A DNA stretch of 64,000 nucleotides from Sedimentibacter sp. MB31-C6 (GCF_035934735.1 NZ_CP142396.1:806001-870000), one strand, 5' to 3'; positions 25,525 through 35,962 are shown, numbered from the stretch's first letter. The notes: a model not told the origin generated them from the letters alone. Translations and numbers: made by a program.

Positions 25525-26838
25525 TTATTCAGATTCATTTGTTAATTTTGAATTCTGTACCACTTCAAGTTCTTCTTCGTTTAGTAAGCTTCTATAAAAT
25601 TCACTAAGTTTTAATCCCCCACTAAATTCGCTTGCTTTTAACAAATATAGTTTATCTTTAAACTTACTAATATCATATAATTTATTTAAAAATATAATGA
25701 TATCTTCTTCTTTTTCCTGAGTTAAAAATGTTTTAATTAGTATTGTCAGTCTTTCAAAATCGTACTTATTTGTTTTTAATAATGCAACTGCCAACTCTAC
25801 AATTTTAGGTTTATTATCACTTAATCGATATGCATTTAGTAAATTAGTATAAACTCTATCTATTTTACCAATAGTAAAACTCTCAATATCCTTTGTATAA
25901 TGTTCACAATAGTAGATACACTTTTCTAAATACTCTATAGATTCATCTATCATATTTTCTCTCAATGTAACTGTACTTATATGCATATAATAATCTGGAT
26001 AATCAGGGAAATTTTTTATTGCTTCATCGAATATTTTCTTTATATCTATATAAGGCATTGATAATGCTATCATGTTTATCATAATATTGCTATAAATAGT
26101 ATAATAATAATCAAAAATTAAGCTTTTATCCATATACTCTAATGACTTGAGACTATAATTGAGAGCTTCTTCATATTTCCCTTCCATATTAAGCTGTTTA
26201 CTTAAATAAAGATTTAATTTACAATCTTCTGGGTTTTCTTCAAGTTCTTTTTTTAATAAATTTTCATTTCTTTCATTCTTATTTTTATTCTTTACTTCTT
26301 CTTTATCATACCCAGTATGAAATATTTTTAAGTGTTTACTTACATCAGATAACAAAGGATTAGCATTTGAAGTTCTTGTATTACTAAGAACTTCATGTAT
26401 TTTTTTATTATATCTAATATAGTCTTTTCGTTTAAAGATTCTAGGACTTATATTTTTTACCGTAGCTAATATATTATTGTTTGAATCAATATTAATTAAC
26501 TCACAAGTTAATCCATCAACATTTTTCTTTTCACCGTATTTAATTATACATTCTTTAATCAATTTCACAGATTCTTCTGAAAAATATTCGTCACAGTCAA
26601 GAAATATAATCCAATCACCTTTGGCTTTGTCTAACGCAAAGTTTCTTGCAGCGCTAAAATCATCAATCCACTCAAAGTGAAATATTTTTGCTCCTGCTTT
26701 TTTAGCTTTTTCTACTGTTCTGTCAGTGGAACCTGTGTCTACTACTATTTGTTCATCTACTATATCTTTAAGATGATTTAAGCAGTATTCTATATTATTT
26801 TCTTCATTTTTTGCTATTAAACATTGTGAAATATACAT
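25525..26838 (-). CDS. Family 2 glycosyltransferase with C-terminal TPR region
   Basis: A 437-residue cytoplasmic enzyme. The GT-A domain (about 1-190) starts ISQCLIAKNEENNIEYCL, with VDTGSTDRT and the LDCDEYF metal site near 78. The C-terminal half (about 195-430) is made of tetratricopeptide-like helix pairs. This SunS-type architecture is known to glycosylate proteins directly, and TPR-bearing transferases are common in flagellin-glycosylation loci. It follows cheD by 48 bases without a terminator, so it rides on the flagellar operon. Flagellin as the acceptor is inferred. Confidence 0.87.
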   Translation of the reverse strand: MYISQCLIAKNEENNIEYCLNHLKDIVDEQIVVDTGSTDRTVEKAKKAGAKIFHFEWIDDFSAARNFALDKAKGDWIIFLDCDEYFSEESVKLIKECIIKYGEKKNVDGLTCELINIDSNNNILATVKNISPRIFKRKDYIRYNKKIHEVLSNTRTSNANPLLSDVSKHLKIFHTGYDKEEVKNKNKNERNENLLKKELEENPEDCKLNLYLSKQLNMEGKYEEALNYSLKSLEYMDKSLIFDYYYTIYSNIMINMIALSMPYIDIKKIFDEAIKNFPDYPDYYMHISTVTLRENMIDESIEYLEKCIYYCEHYTKDIESFTIGKIDRVYTNLLNAYRLSDNKPKIVELAVALLKTNKYDFERLTILIKTFLTQEKEEDIIIFLNKLYDISKFKDKLYLLKASEFSGGLKLSEFYRSLLNEEELEVVQNSKLTNESE

Positions 26839-26886
26839 ATTTTTGCTCCTTACGTTAGTTTGCTAATTGGCAGTGAAAGTTTTTAT

Positions 26887-27384
26887 CTATATAATCTTAA
26901 CATTCTTTGCAAAGGATTTTATTGTCAATTCTCCATTAATGCTGTCAAATATTATTGTTCGTCCATAATTTTCTCCTACATCTTGAGCTATAATTTTTAC
27001 ATTAAGCTTACTGAGTATTTCCTTTGTTGCTATAACATTTCTTTCTCCTATATTTCCTATAGCTGAATTACTTTTTATTTCAAACATCTTTGCTCCACCT
27101 GCAATTTTTGCAGTCATTCTAGTTCTCAAACATCCCATAAGTTCCATTTTTTTAATCATTTCAGTAATTCCTGTATCTGCATATTTAAAAATATTTGATT
27201 TATCTTTATTATTGTTTGTTGGAAGCATTATGTGAGCCATCCCTGCAATTTGTTTAACCTTATCATATAAACAAATACCTACACAAGACCCTAATGCATA
27301 CGAAATTAATTTATCTGGAGCATCAACTATTTTCATGTCAGATATGCCTACGTTAACTGTCGAACGTACAATCGTTACACTCAT
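26887..27384 (-). CDS. cheD: Chemoreceptor glutamine deamidase CheD
   Basis: Deamidates receptor glutamines and activates CheC. The 165 residues have the catalytic Cys34 in GSCVGICLYD and His51 in MAHIMLP, with AKIAGGAKMF further on. The start overlaps the cheC stop by four bases, so translation is coupled. This matches the CheC/CheD adaptation system of Bacillus. Confidence 0.95.
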   Translation of the reverse strand: MSVTIVRSTVNVGISDMKIVDAPDKLISYALGSCVGICLYDKVKQIAGMAHIMLPTNNNKDKSNIFKYADTGITEMIKKMELMGCLRTRMTAKIAGGAKMFEIKSNSAIGNIGERNVIATKEILSKLNVKIIAQDVGENYGRTIIFDSINGELTIKSFAKNVKII

Positions 27385-27995
27385 ATATCAACTCCAAATT
27401 TTTTAAGTAGAATTTTCAGGGATGACATACTAGGTAAAAGTAACATGTTACTATATACAGTTTCTTCACTGCAGAAATACTTTTCTTTTATAAAGATAAC
27501 TTTATCTGCTACTTCTGCAAACTCAGCTGTAACAGCGTCTAATAAAGCTCCTGTCATATCAACATTTAAAGAAGGAACTGTTATATCTATTTTCATATTA
27601 GTCAGACTAGCAATGGAATTTACATAGGAAGAAACCATAATATTTCCTATCTCCGATAACGCTGACATTTCCATTTCTGAAATTTCTTCAAAACTATGTA
27701 ATTCCGTCCCTAACAAAGAATTTAAAATAAGGTGGACAAATTCTCTTTTTAATAAAAACAAAATTACACCTTCTATATCTCCTGAAAAGCTTACTAAAAT
27801 GCCAACTACCACATTTTCTGCACCACCCATAGAGTCTATGGCAGCATCGAAATTCAATATACTTACTTCAGGAACATTCATATCTATTCTTTTAGATAAC
27901 ATACTTGAAAGAGAGGTTGCAGCGTTACCTGCTCCTATATTTCCAATTTCTTTTAATAAATCTATATGCATTTCATTTAATTCACTATAGTTCAC
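27381..27995 (-). CDS. cheC: CheY-phosphate phosphatase CheC
   Basis: Dephosphorylates CheY and partners with CheD. The 204 residues carry the two phosphatase signatures typical of CheC, E16-IGN19 in LLKEIGNIGAGNAAT and a second EIGNIM near 118. Both halves keep the Glu and Asn, so an active bi-lobed enzyme is expected. It lies 12 bases after fapA. Confidence 0.95.
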   Translation of the reverse strand: MNYSELNEMHIDLLKEIGNIGAGNAATSLSSMLSKRIDMNVPEVSILNFDAAIDSMGGAENVVVGILVSFSGDIEGVILFLLKREFVHLILNSLLGTELHSFEEISEMEMSALSEIGNIMVSSYVNSIASLTNMKIDITVPSLNVDMTGALLDAVTAEFAEVADKVIFIKEKYFCSEETVYSNMLLLPSMSSLKILLKKFGVDI

Positions 27996-28007
27996 ATGTA
28001 AACCTCC

Positions 28008-29474
28008 TTACTCTATATCTGATGAATTTAATGTTACTATAGTAATATCATTTCCATCATTGTATATTTTGCTATAACTAATATCTTGTCTAACATTATA
28101 TTTCATCCATCCAATTGTAATCCTGGTATTTGAATAAATAATCCCAGTACATATTATTTTATGATCTGCTAAATTGTCTGTTTGTACAACATCATTTAAC
28201 TTACTTTTAATTTCAGATATTTCATTGTTTATTTTTATTTTCTTTAAGACAAATTGTTTTTTTATATTAATTTTATTTGAATCATCTAAACTAGAGTTTT
28301 CAATTAAAGCAGCTTTTTCTTCTATTTCTTGTAATTCTTTGTTCTTTTTTTCCAAATCAACTTTTAAATGATGATTTCTTTTATTATTCTTTTCTATTTC
28401 TGCTTGTTTTTTTTGATATTCACTTAAGTCTAAAATCAAGTATGTTTCTGAATTTGTTTTATTACCGATTGTTTTTGCATAAATTAAATTCATTGCTTTT
28501 GTAGTTCCACCTAAAATAGCAGCATTATGTCCCCTTAATTTTACAGAATCTTTAGCTACAACCTCACTATTAATTAAAGCTTCCGCGTAAACAGTTTTAT
28601 CAGAAACCACCATTGCATTCTCTATATATTTACTTGTTACATTACCTTTTGCATATATAGAGCCTTTCCCCATTCCATTCATGCCTTTACTTATAACTAC
28701 ATCACTGTCAGATTCTATAAATGCTCCTTCAACCATTCCCCGAATTTTTATATCACCCTTTGCTTTTACAGAAAATCCAGCCTTAACATCTCCGTTTATT
28801 ACTACACTACCAATAAAATCAATATTTCCAGTTTCGTTATCTACATTATTTACCCTGTAAACATTTTCTACATATACTTTATCATTTTTTAATTCTACAC
28901 ATCCATCAGTACTTGCCCTTAGTTCTAGCTCATTTTCTGATATATATGTATTATTACCGCTAGAAAAACTAACTGTTTTTCCTTCTTTAAATTTTATGGG
29001 TTCTCCATAAACATCTACTCCATCTACTCCATCTTCAACTGGTTTAATATGACATAATATATCATCTTTCTTTACATTGATTACATTATTTAAATTTCTA
29101 AAGTTTATTGTACCGTCTTCTTCTTCTATAAATTTACTATCTGTCGATGTGTCAAAATCATAAACTATTTCTGCATCTTTCCCATTTATTGGGTCTAATC
29201 CACATGCTGCTACTAGCTCCTTGGAATAATCTTTACTTTCACAATAGTCTTTTATTTCCTGCTCTTTTATTCCATATACAATGCCGTACTCTTTTAAATA
29301 ATTTATTATTTCATCTGCTACTAATTCTGCCTGTTTGTCAATTAACTCAATTCTAACATATGCTTTTAGTTTATTCGCTGATACAAGATGACTAATATTA
29401 TACTTTGGCATAATTTTCTCTTCATTATTTTCAATGTTATCAATTTTATCATCAATCCTAATTTCTTTATCCAT
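28008..29474 (-). CDS. fapA: FapA family protein (DUF342)
   Basis: A 488-residue protein with an N-terminal helical region, a central right-handed beta-helix-like repeat (about 205-315, turns such as GSVVINGDVKAGFSVKAKGD) and a C-terminal coiled coil (about 335-435). FapA proteins are linked to flagellar assembly and, in Vibrio, to polar localisation of motility factors. It lies between flgG and cheC in the operon, a usual site in Clostridia. Its exact role here is unknown. Confidence 0.85.
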   Translation of the reverse strand: MDKEIRIDDKIDNIENNEEKIMPKYNISHLVSANKLKAYVRIELIDKQAELVADEIINYLKEYGIVYGIKEQEIKDYCESKDYSKELVAACGLDPINGKDAEIVYDFDTSTDSKFIEEEDGTINFRNLNNVINVKKDDILCHIKPVEDGVDGVDVYGEPIKFKEGKTVSFSSGNNTYISENELELRASTDGCVELKNDKVYVENVYRVNNVDNETGNIDFIGSVVINGDVKAGFSVKAKGDIKIRGMVEGAFIESDSDVVISKGMNGMGKGSIYAKGNVTSKYIENAMVVSDKTVYAEALINSEVVAKDSVKLRGHNAAILGGTTKAMNLIYAKTIGNKTNSETYLILDLSEYQKKQAEIEKNNKRNHHLKVDLEKKNKELQEIEEKAALIENSSLDDSNKINIKKQFVLKKIKINNEISEIKSKLNDVVQTDNLADHKIICTGIIYSNTRITIGWMKYNVRQDISYSKIYNDGNDITIVTLNSSDIE

Positions 29475-29494
29475 AGTGCCACCTCGTTTTATTA

Positions 29495-30196
29495 TTAGCC
29501 CTTCAATGAGTTGATTGTTTGTTCTACTTCATCTGCTGTCTTTATTACACTTGAGTTAAGCTGAAAGGCTCTTTGTGTCTGCAAAAGCTTAACCATTTCT
29601 TCTGACACTTCTACAGTTGACGCTTCTAAATATCCTCTCATTATTTTTGAATTTTCTGATAAGTTATATTCTGCATCTTCATTAGATATTTGGAATAAAT
29701 TATCTCCTGACCTTTGTAAATCTGAATTATTGGTAAATTCATACACACCTACATTTATTTCATCTTCTAAATTTTCAAGCAATATATATTCCTCATTATT
29801 ATCAAGAACATATCCTCCTTGATACATAAGATAGTTTCCATCATCCATATTAGTTACTTGAAAACTACCATCTCTTGTAAAGAAAATTTCATCTTCATAA
29901 GATATAGCAAAAAAACCATCTCCATTAATTGCAAAATCTGTTAAGCTGTCTGTTCTATATGGTGCACCTTGATTGAATAAAATGTCTATCTTTTCCAGTC
30001 TAGATCCACTTCCCGATTTTAATTGAGTATTTTCTCCCTGTACACCTCTAATATTTGTATACATTAAATCTGAAAATTCTGATTTTGATTTTTTGTATCC
30101 TGTAGTTTGAATGTTTGACATATTGTTAGATATAACGTCTAAATAATTTTGATTACTATTTGCTCCATTAACTCCAGTATAGAATGCCTTTATCAT
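29495..30196 (-). CDS. flgG: Flagellar basal-body rod/hook family protein (FlgG/FlhP type)
   Basis: Axial protein of 233 residues with the N-terminal rod signature (FYTGVNGANSNQNYLDVISNN, given in part; SNNMSNIQTTGYKKS near 28), a central domain around INGDGFFAIS, and the C-terminal helix ending EVEQTINSLKG. It is shorter than enteric FlgG. The pair with the next gene upstream corresponds to flhO/flhP of Bacillus, the distal rod proteins. It directly follows that gene by 13 bases. Confidence 0.87.
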   Translation of the reverse strand: MIKAFYTGVNGANSNQNYLDVISNNMSNIQTTGYKKSKSEFSDLMYTNIRGVQGENTQLKSGSGSRLEKIDILFNQGAPYRTDSLTDFAINGDGFFAISYEDEIFFTRDGSFQVTNMDDGNYLMYQGGYVLDNNEEYILLENLEDEINVGVYEFTNNSDLQRSGDNLFQISNEDAEYNLSENSKIMRGYLEASTVEVSEEMVKLLQTQRAFQLNSSVIKTADEVEQTINSLKG

Positions 30197-30209
30197 ACAT
30201 TACCTCCAC

Positions 30210-30962
30210 CTAGTTTATTTTACCAATTTGATTTGCTGCCATATCTTGTACCATATCATAAATTTTTAAAGCTTGTGATGCTGTTTCCAACGCTCTTTGA
30301 GATGACATAATACCCGATAACTCTTCAGTGACATTTACATTTGATCTCTCAATAGTTTTATTTGCAATTCTCTGATATTCTAATATTTCAGGTTCTTCTT
30401 CTGAAATATACATTCCTTCTCCTTGTTTTTGCAAGTTATTATAATCAAGGAAATCATAAACAGCTATTTTATCTATTATTTCTCCATCTACTCTAATGCT
30501 ACCGTCTTCTAATGCTTCAAACTTATCTGTTCCAATGTATATGTCACCATATTCACCTTGTACTCTTCCTGCGCTTGAAAGAATTAAATAACCTTCATTA
30601 TCTAAGTTAAAGCTTCCATTCCTCGTGTATAAAATATCGTCATTACTATCAACTGCAAAAAACCCTGAACCCATTATAGCAAAGTCAGTTATATTACCTG
30701 TTTCTTCTAAACTTCCCTGTGAATGTATGGTGTTGTTTTCTTCAATCGTCCTTATAACTGAAACATTACCTAATTCAGTTGATTCTTCATAAATACCATT
30801 TTGCTTGTATTTATTTATTAGCAAATTACCAAAGTTTGATGTAACTGCTTGTTCTTTTTTATATCCTGCAGTATTTATATTAGCTACATTGTTACTAGAT
30901 ATATCTATTTTCCTTTGTTGAGTTAACATACCTGATGTTAACGTATAAAAACCTCTTGACAT
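30210..30962 (-). CDS. flgF: Flagellar basal-body rod protein (FlgF/FlhO type)
   Basis: Axial rod protein of 250 residues. The N-terminal motif ISSNNVANINTAGYKKEQA near 22 and the central IMGSGFFAVD are diagnostic; the C-terminal helix is the usual coiled-coil partner. It lies right after sigD (16 bases). The choice between FlgF and FlgG naming is uncertain because the two families are close. Confidence 0.85.
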   Translation of the reverse strand: MSRGFYTLTSGMLTQQRKIDISSNNVANINTAGYKKEQAVTSNFGNLLINKYKQNGIYEESTELGNVSVIRTIEENNTIHSQGSLEETGNITDFAIMGSGFFAVDSNDDILYTRNGSFNLDNEGYLILSSAGRVQGEYGDIYIGTDKFEALEDGSIRVDGEIIDKIAVYDFLDYNNLQKQGEGMYISEEEPEILEYQRIANKTIERSNVNVTEELSGIMSSQRALETASQALKIYDMVQDMAANQIGKIN

Positions 30963-30978
30963 AAATCCACCCCTTTTT

Positions 30979-31752
30979 TTATTTGTTATAACTATTTAAA
31001 TATTCTCTAATGCTTTCTTTTAATTTTTCTAATACTTTAGTATGTATTTGAGAAACTCTTGAAGTACTAATGTTCAATATATTTGCAATATCCTTAAGTT
31101 TTAATTCTTCTTTATAATAAAGGGATACTACTAATTTTTCTTTTTCTTTAAGTTCTTTTATGCTTTCTTTTAAAACCTTGTATAACTCCTTTGTCTCTAA
31201 AACATCCTCAGGCAATTCATAACCATTACTAATTTCATTTTCTCTTAAGTTAGCTTCTCCTAGTAAATCTTCAAAGGATAATATGCTTGTCTTATAAGAA
31301 TTGCTAAGTATCTGATTATAATCATTTATATCTATTTTTAGATAATCTGCTATTTCATTATCATTAGGTGTTCTCCCCAGTTTTATATATAACTCGTCTT
31401 CAGCTTTCTTTACTATTTTAGCCTCATTTTTAACTTTTCTTGGTATCCAATCCTGTTTTCTAACATAATCAATTATAGCACCTTTTATACGAATTGTTGC
31501 ATATGTTTCAAATTTTACATTATGAGATAAATCAAATTTATCAATAACATCCATTAAAGCAATTATACCTTCGTTAACAACGTCATCTACTTCCCCAAAT
31601 TGTTGATAAGATCCTCTAAGTTTCAAAGCGATAACTTTAACTAGATAGCTGTATTTTTCAATAATTTGATTTCTAATATTAATATCTTTAGTTTCTAAAT
31701 ATTGCTCCCATAATTTTTCATCATCTATTACTTTTTCTCTTATAAAAGTCAT
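30979..31752 (-). CDS. sigD: RNA polymerase sigma factor SigD/FliA (sigma-28)
   Basis: Directs transcription of late flagellar, chemotaxis and here also glycan genes. The 257 residues contain sigma region 2 (YSYLVKVIALKL ... VDDVVNEGIIALMDVIDKFD), region 3 (RTPNDNEIADYLKI) and region 4 helix-turn-helix (LKDIANILNISTSRVSQIH). Length and motifs fit the FliA/WhiG group. It lies 14 bases after flhA. Its probable targets in this window carry TAAA-N15-(G/T)(C/A)CGATA(T/A/C) promoters. The anti-sigma FlgM is at 56144. Confidence 0.96.
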   Translation of the reverse strand: MTFIREKVIDDEKLWEQYLETKDINIRNQIIEKYSYLVKVIALKLRGSYQQFGEVDDVVNEGIIALMDVIDKFDLSHNVKFETYATIRIKGAIIDYVRKQDWIPRKVKNEAKIVKKAEDELYIKLGRTPNDNEIADYLKIDINDYNQILSNSYKTSILSFEDLLGEANLRENEISNGYELPEDVLETKELYKVLKESIKELKEKEKLVVSLYYKEELKLKDIANILNISTSRVSQIHTKVLEKLKESIREYLNSYNK

Positions 31753-31766
31753 ACTATCACTCTTTC

Positions 31767-33821
31767 TTAAATAGATATATTACCTAATGCTTGTATTTGT
31801 ACAGAATTGTCAATTTCATTAAATGATAATACTACTGCTTTGGGATAAAATTGATCTAGTAATTTTCTAAAGTATCCCCTCACAAAAGGAGATGTCATGA
31901 TGATTGGTATATTTATGTCATTTTTAATCTTATTTATTTCTTCTATTAATTGTCCTACCAATTTCTGCATTAATTCCGGGTCAATTGATAAATAATTTGC
32001 TTTGTCATTTTTATTTATTGAATTAATAATTAACTTTTCTACATCAGTACTTAATGTTATAACTTTAATTTGTCCTCCTTCAGACCACTTATGAGTTATT
32101 GTTCTCTTAAGAGCCTGACGAATATATTCTGTCAATACTTCTGTGTCTTTAACAGAGTTTCCATAATCACTAATAGTTTCTAGTATAGTTTCCATATCTT
32201 TTATAGGAATTCCTTCTCTTAATAAGTTTCCTAATATTTTTTGTAAATTACCATACGAAACTATGCTAGGAACCACTTCTTCTACTAAAGGCTCATTAGT
32301 TTTCTTTAAATTATCAACCAATTGATTTATATCCTGCCTAGAAAGTAATTCATGAGAATGTACCCTTATTACTTCAGATAAATGAGTAACTAATACTGAA
32401 AGAGGATCTATGACTGTATATCCATATATTTCTGCCAACTCTTTTTTATCTTTAGCTATCCATTTGCTAGGTATACCGTAAGCTGGTTCTATAGTTTCTA
32501 TACCATCAACTTCTCCAGTTAAATTTCCTGGATCAAGGGCTAGATAATAATCTACAAGTATCTCACCTTTTGCAACTTCTTCTCCCTTGAGCTTTATTAT
32601 ATATTCATTTGGATTAAGATATCCATTATCTCTCAATCTAACAGAAGGCACCACCATCCCCATTTCAGTTGCAAATTGTCTTCTAAACATTACAACTCTA
32701 TCAATAAAACTTCCTCCACTTGATTCGTCTACTAATGGAATTAAACTATAACCTACTTCCATTTCTACAGGATCAATTTGTATAAGTTCATAAATATTAT
32801 CTATATTTCTAAAGTATTCGTCCTCTGTTGGTGCAGGCTCGTTCTCTTTTTCTTCAGCTTCATTATTTTTCATTTCATATATTTCATTACTTCTATATAG
32901 TTTATATCCTAAAAAAATCAAAATAAACGCTAACGTAAAAACCTGTAATTTAGGAAACCCAGGAATCATCCCCATTATGACTAATACTATACCTGATATT
33001 ATAAGGGACATTGGCTGTGACCTAAATTGTTTAGTTAAATCAACATTTAAACTTGATTCAGATGCAGCTCTTGTTACAATCATACTTGTTGCAGTAGATA
33101 TTAATAAAGCCGGAACCTGTGATACAAGCCCATCACCAACAGTAGCTATTGAAAAAGTCTGCAAAACTTCCGAGAAAGTCGAGCCACCTTGTACCATGCC
33201 TATAATTACACCACCTATGAAATTAATGGCAGTAATTACTATCGACATAATAGAGTCACCTTTTACGAATTTTGTTGCTCCATCCATTGCTCCGTAAAAG
33301 TCAGCTTCCCTTTGAATATTGCTTCTTCTTAATCTAGCCTGTTCCTCTGATATTAGACCTGAACTTAAATCAGCATCTATTGCCATTTGTTTACCAGGCA
33401 TTGCATCTAATGTAAATCTTGCAGTAACTTCAGCTATCCTTTCTGCGCCTTTTGTAATAACTATAAATTGCACTAATACTATTATTATAAATACTATAAA
33501 TCCTATTACCGCATTTCCTTGCAAAACAAAGTTTCCAAAGGTAGCTATAACTGCTCCTGCATTACCCTCATTAGAAAGTATAAGTCTAGTAGAAGAAATA
33601 TTTAATGATAAGCGGAATAAAGTTGTAATGAGTAGTAACGATGGAAATACTGAAAATTCCAAAGCTTCTTTTATATACATTGTAGTAATTAATATAACAA
33701 CAGATAATGCAATATTAATAATAAACATCATATCCAGAAAAAAAGCTGGCAATGGTATTATTATCATAAGTATTACTGCTATTATAAATAGTGATATAGA
33801 GTTATTAAATATCTTCTTCAT
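31767..33821 (-). CDS. flhA: Flagellar export gate protein FlhA
   Basis: Membrane component of the flagellar type III export gate. The 684 residues have eight predicted membrane helices in the first ~310, including the FHIPEP-family proton-channel region (DAMPGKQMAIDADL near 155), and a large cytoplasmic domain (about 345-684) that docks chaperone-substrate complexes. Normal length. It lies 3 bases after flhB. flhF and flhG, which often follow flhA in Firmicutes, are not here. Confidence 0.97.
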   Translation of the reverse strand: MKKIFNNSISLFIIAVILMIIIPLPAFFLDMMFIINIALSVVILITTMYIKEALEFSVFPSLLLITTLFRLSLNISSTRLILSNEGNAGAVIATFGNFVLQGNAVIGFIVFIIIVLVQFIVITKGAERIAEVTARFTLDAMPGKQMAIDADLSSGLISEEQARLRRSNIQREADFYGAMDGATKFVKGDSIMSIVITAINFIGGVIIGMVQGGSTFSEVLQTFSIATVGDGLVSQVPALLISTATSMIVTRAASESSLNVDLTKQFRSQPMSLIISGIVLVIMGMIPGFPKLQVFTLAFILIFLGYKLYRSNEIYEMKNNEAEEKENEPAPTEDEYFRNIDNIYELIQIDPVEMEVGYSLIPLVDESSGGSFIDRVVMFRRQFATEMGMVVPSVRLRDNGYLNPNEYIIKLKGEEVAKGEILVDYYLALDPGNLTGEVDGIETIEPAYGIPSKWIAKDKKELAEIYGYTVIDPLSVLVTHLSEVIRVHSHELLSRQDINQLVDNLKKTNEPLVEEVVPSIVSYGNLQKILGNLLREGIPIKDMETILETISDYGNSVKDTEVLTEYIRQALKRTITHKWSEGGQIKVITLSTDVEKLIINSINKNDKANYLSIDPELMQKLVGQLIEEINKIKNDINIPIIMTSPFVRGYFRKLLDQFYPKAVVLSFNEIDNSVQIQALGNISI

Positions 33822-33824
33822 ATT

Positions 33825-34886
33825 CTAATGTCGTTCCTTTTCTTTCAGTTTATAAACCCAAGCTAGAATTTCAGCAATAGGTTCATAATACTCTAATGGT
33901 ATTTCGTGGTTAATTTCAGCGCTATTGTATAGGGCTCTAGCCAAAGGTTTGTTTTCAATCATATTAATATTATTTTCCGTTGCCTTTTCTATGATTTTTT
34001 TAGCTATATTGTCTTTACCTTTTGCTAAAACAATTGGTGCACTGTCCAATTCTAAGTCATATTTTATCGCAATAGCAAAGTGTGTTGGATTTCTTATTAT
34101 TACATCTGCTTTAGGAACTTGTTGCATCATTCTAGTCATAGAAATAGCTCTTTGTTTCTCTTTGATTTTTCCTTTAACTTGAGGGTCTCCTTCTAGTTGC
34201 TTGTACTCTTCTTTTACTTCTTGCTTTGACATTTTTATATTTTTTTCATATTCCCACCATTGAAACAAATAATCAAATGCAGATATTGCAACAAAGGCAA
34301 TTACAACATTTTTAACTAATAACAAAATAGTGGAAAAAATAAATTTTATTCCTGACATTAAAGCGACATCTACTAATTTGGGTACTTCAAATAATACTTT
34401 TGATATAGTTGAGTATATTATATACGCTAATATTGATATTTTTATTAAATTTTTTGCCAATTCTACCAATGAACGTATAGAAAACATCTTTTTAATCCCT
34501 TTTAAGGGGCTGATTTTCGAAAATTTAATCTTAATAGTTTCCTTTGAAATTAAGAATTTAGTTTGAGCTCCAGTCAATATTATAGTTATAATGATTATAG
34601 ATATAAATAATATTCCAGCTGATTGAAATATTGTAACTGCGATATCTTTGAAAGTCCGAACGATAAATCTGTCATTTATGTATGTTGTTGTTCCTATTAG
34701 TGATATGTATTTAACTAATGCATTTTTGGTAAACCTAAAAATATTAGGCATCCATATTCGCAAAATAATAAAGGATATTGCTATTACACCTACAGTTATA
34801 ACATCTTTACTTTGAAATACATTACCTTTTTTTCTCTCATCCCGCCTCTTCTTCGAGGAGGCCTTTTCGGTTTTTTCACCAGCCAT
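33825..34886 (-). CDS. flhB: Flagellar export switch protein FlhB
   Basis: Membrane export protein that changes substrate specificity from rod/hook to filament proteins. The 353 residues have four membrane helices (about 30-210) and a cytoplasmic domain with the autocleavage site NPTH at 266-269, followed by FAIAIKYD. A second copy of this C-terminal domain, lacking the membrane part, is encoded at 11706-12002. It lies between fliR and flhA. Confidence 0.97.
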   Translation of the reverse strand: MAGEKTEKASSKKRRDERKKGNVFQSKDVITVGVIAISFIILRIWMPNIFRFTKNALVKYISLIGTTTYINDRFIVRTFKDIAVTIFQSAGILFISIIIITIILTGAQTKFLISKETIKIKFSKISPLKGIKKMFSIRSLVELAKNLIKISILAYIIYSTISKVLFEVPKLVDVALMSGIKFIFSTILLLVKNVVIAFVAISAFDYLFQWWEYEKNIKMSKQEVKEEYKQLEGDPQVKGKIKEKQRAISMTRMMQQVPKADVIIRNPTHFAIAIKYDLELDSAPIVLAKGKDNIAKKIIEKATENNINMIENKPLARALYNSAEINHEIPLEYYEPIAEILAWVYKLKEKERH

Positions 34887-34898
34887 TTACATCCTACC

Positions 34899-35669
34899 TT
34901 ATGTTATTAATAAAGATAAACTCTTTTCAATCGTTTCAAACATCACTGTCAACATATTATGTATAAATGAAGAAAATGTTGGAACTAGTATTATTAGTAA
35001 TAAAAATCCAACTATCATCTTAAGCTGAATATTAACAGAAAAAACCTGAATCTGCGGTATAGCCTTCATTAAAATTCCAATACCTGCTTCGGAAATTATT
35101 TCAACTGCAATTATTGGTAAAGCTAATTTTGCTGCCAAAGTTAATATTTGGGTCATCATTTCTACCATATTTAAAAATAAATTTTGTGGTATAGTAAATT
35201 TCCCAATACTTATTAGCTTACAAGAAGTAATAAATATTTGTATTAATGATAAATGTCCTCCAACACTGAAAAATAACAATATAGTAAATGCATTTAAAAA
35301 GCTACCTGATATACCCATTGATACTTGGCTATTTGGATCATATAATTGTGCCATAGACATTCCGATTTGTAAATCCATCGCTTTGCCGCCTATTACAACT
35401 ATAGAAAAAAACATACTAACTATGTATCCAATTAAAAAACCTATAAATAATTCCTTTAATATAATAATTGCATATTGTAAAACTGAATTAATAATAATAT
35501 CGTTACCTGGTGGTAAGACGTTATAAACTGTAATAGCAAGAAAAACACTTAGTGATGTTTTAAACATTACAGGTAAATTTCCTCTTCCAAATATTTGATT
35601 AAAAAAAACACAACTACTCATTCTGACTAATATTAATAAAAAGTATGTAAGATCTCCTGTTAATGACAT
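34899..35669 (-). CDS. fliR: Flagellar export protein FliR
   Basis: Integral membrane part of the FliP5-Q4-R1 export pore. The 256 residues are mostly hydrophobic with about six membrane segments; the FIGFLIGYIVSM and GGKAMDLQIGMSMAQLYDP motifs are typical. It lies 12 bases after fliQ and 12 before flhB. Confidence 0.95.
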   Translation of the reverse strand: MSLTGDLTYFLLILVRMSSCVFFNQIFGRGNLPVMFKTSLSVFLAITVYNVLPPGNDIIINSVLQYAIIILKELFIGFLIGYIVSMFFSIVVIGGKAMDLQIGMSMAQLYDPNSQVSMGISGSFLNAFTILLFFSVGGHLSLIQIFITSCKLISIGKFTIPQNLFLNMVEMMTQILTLAAKLALPIIAVEIISEAGIGILMKAIPQIQVFSVNIQLKMIVGFLLLIILVPTFSSFIHNMLTVMFETIEKSLSLLIT

Positions 35670-35681
35670 ATCATTACCTCG

Positions 35682-35948
35682 TTAATTAACTGTTAACATT
35701 AAATCAAATACATAATATGTGAAATCTGATATTATACCTATCATCCATGGACCAAGTACAATTAAGACTATTGCAGTTATAAGCAATTTAGGAACAAATG
35801 TCAGTGTTTGTTCATGTATTTGAGTTACAGCCTGAAAAACTGCTATTAAAAGCCCTATTGTTAAACTTAGTAATAATATTGGAGCTCCAACTTTCATACC
35901 TGTAACTAATGCTGCTTGCATTATTTCTATTACTGATGACGAATTCAT
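35682..35948 (-). CDS. fliQ: Flagellar export protein FliQ
   Basis: Small membrane part of the export pore, 88 residues with two hydrophobic helices and the conserved AVFQAVTQIHEQTLTFVPK turn between them. I choose ATG 35948, with GGAGGG just upstream, over an in-frame start 12 bases earlier. Confidence 0.95.
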   Translation of the reverse strand: MNSSSVIEIMQAALVTGMKVGAPILLLSLTIGLLIAVFQAVTQIHEQTLTFVPKLLITAIVLIVLGPWMIGIISDFTYYVFDLMLTVN

Positions 35949-35962
35949 ATTTCCCTCCAAAT

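Noticed and set aside
32977-33828. Long plus-strand open frames opposite flhA and many other genes
   Set aside because: These are shadows of the real genes created by codon composition; they lack ribosome sites and family features.
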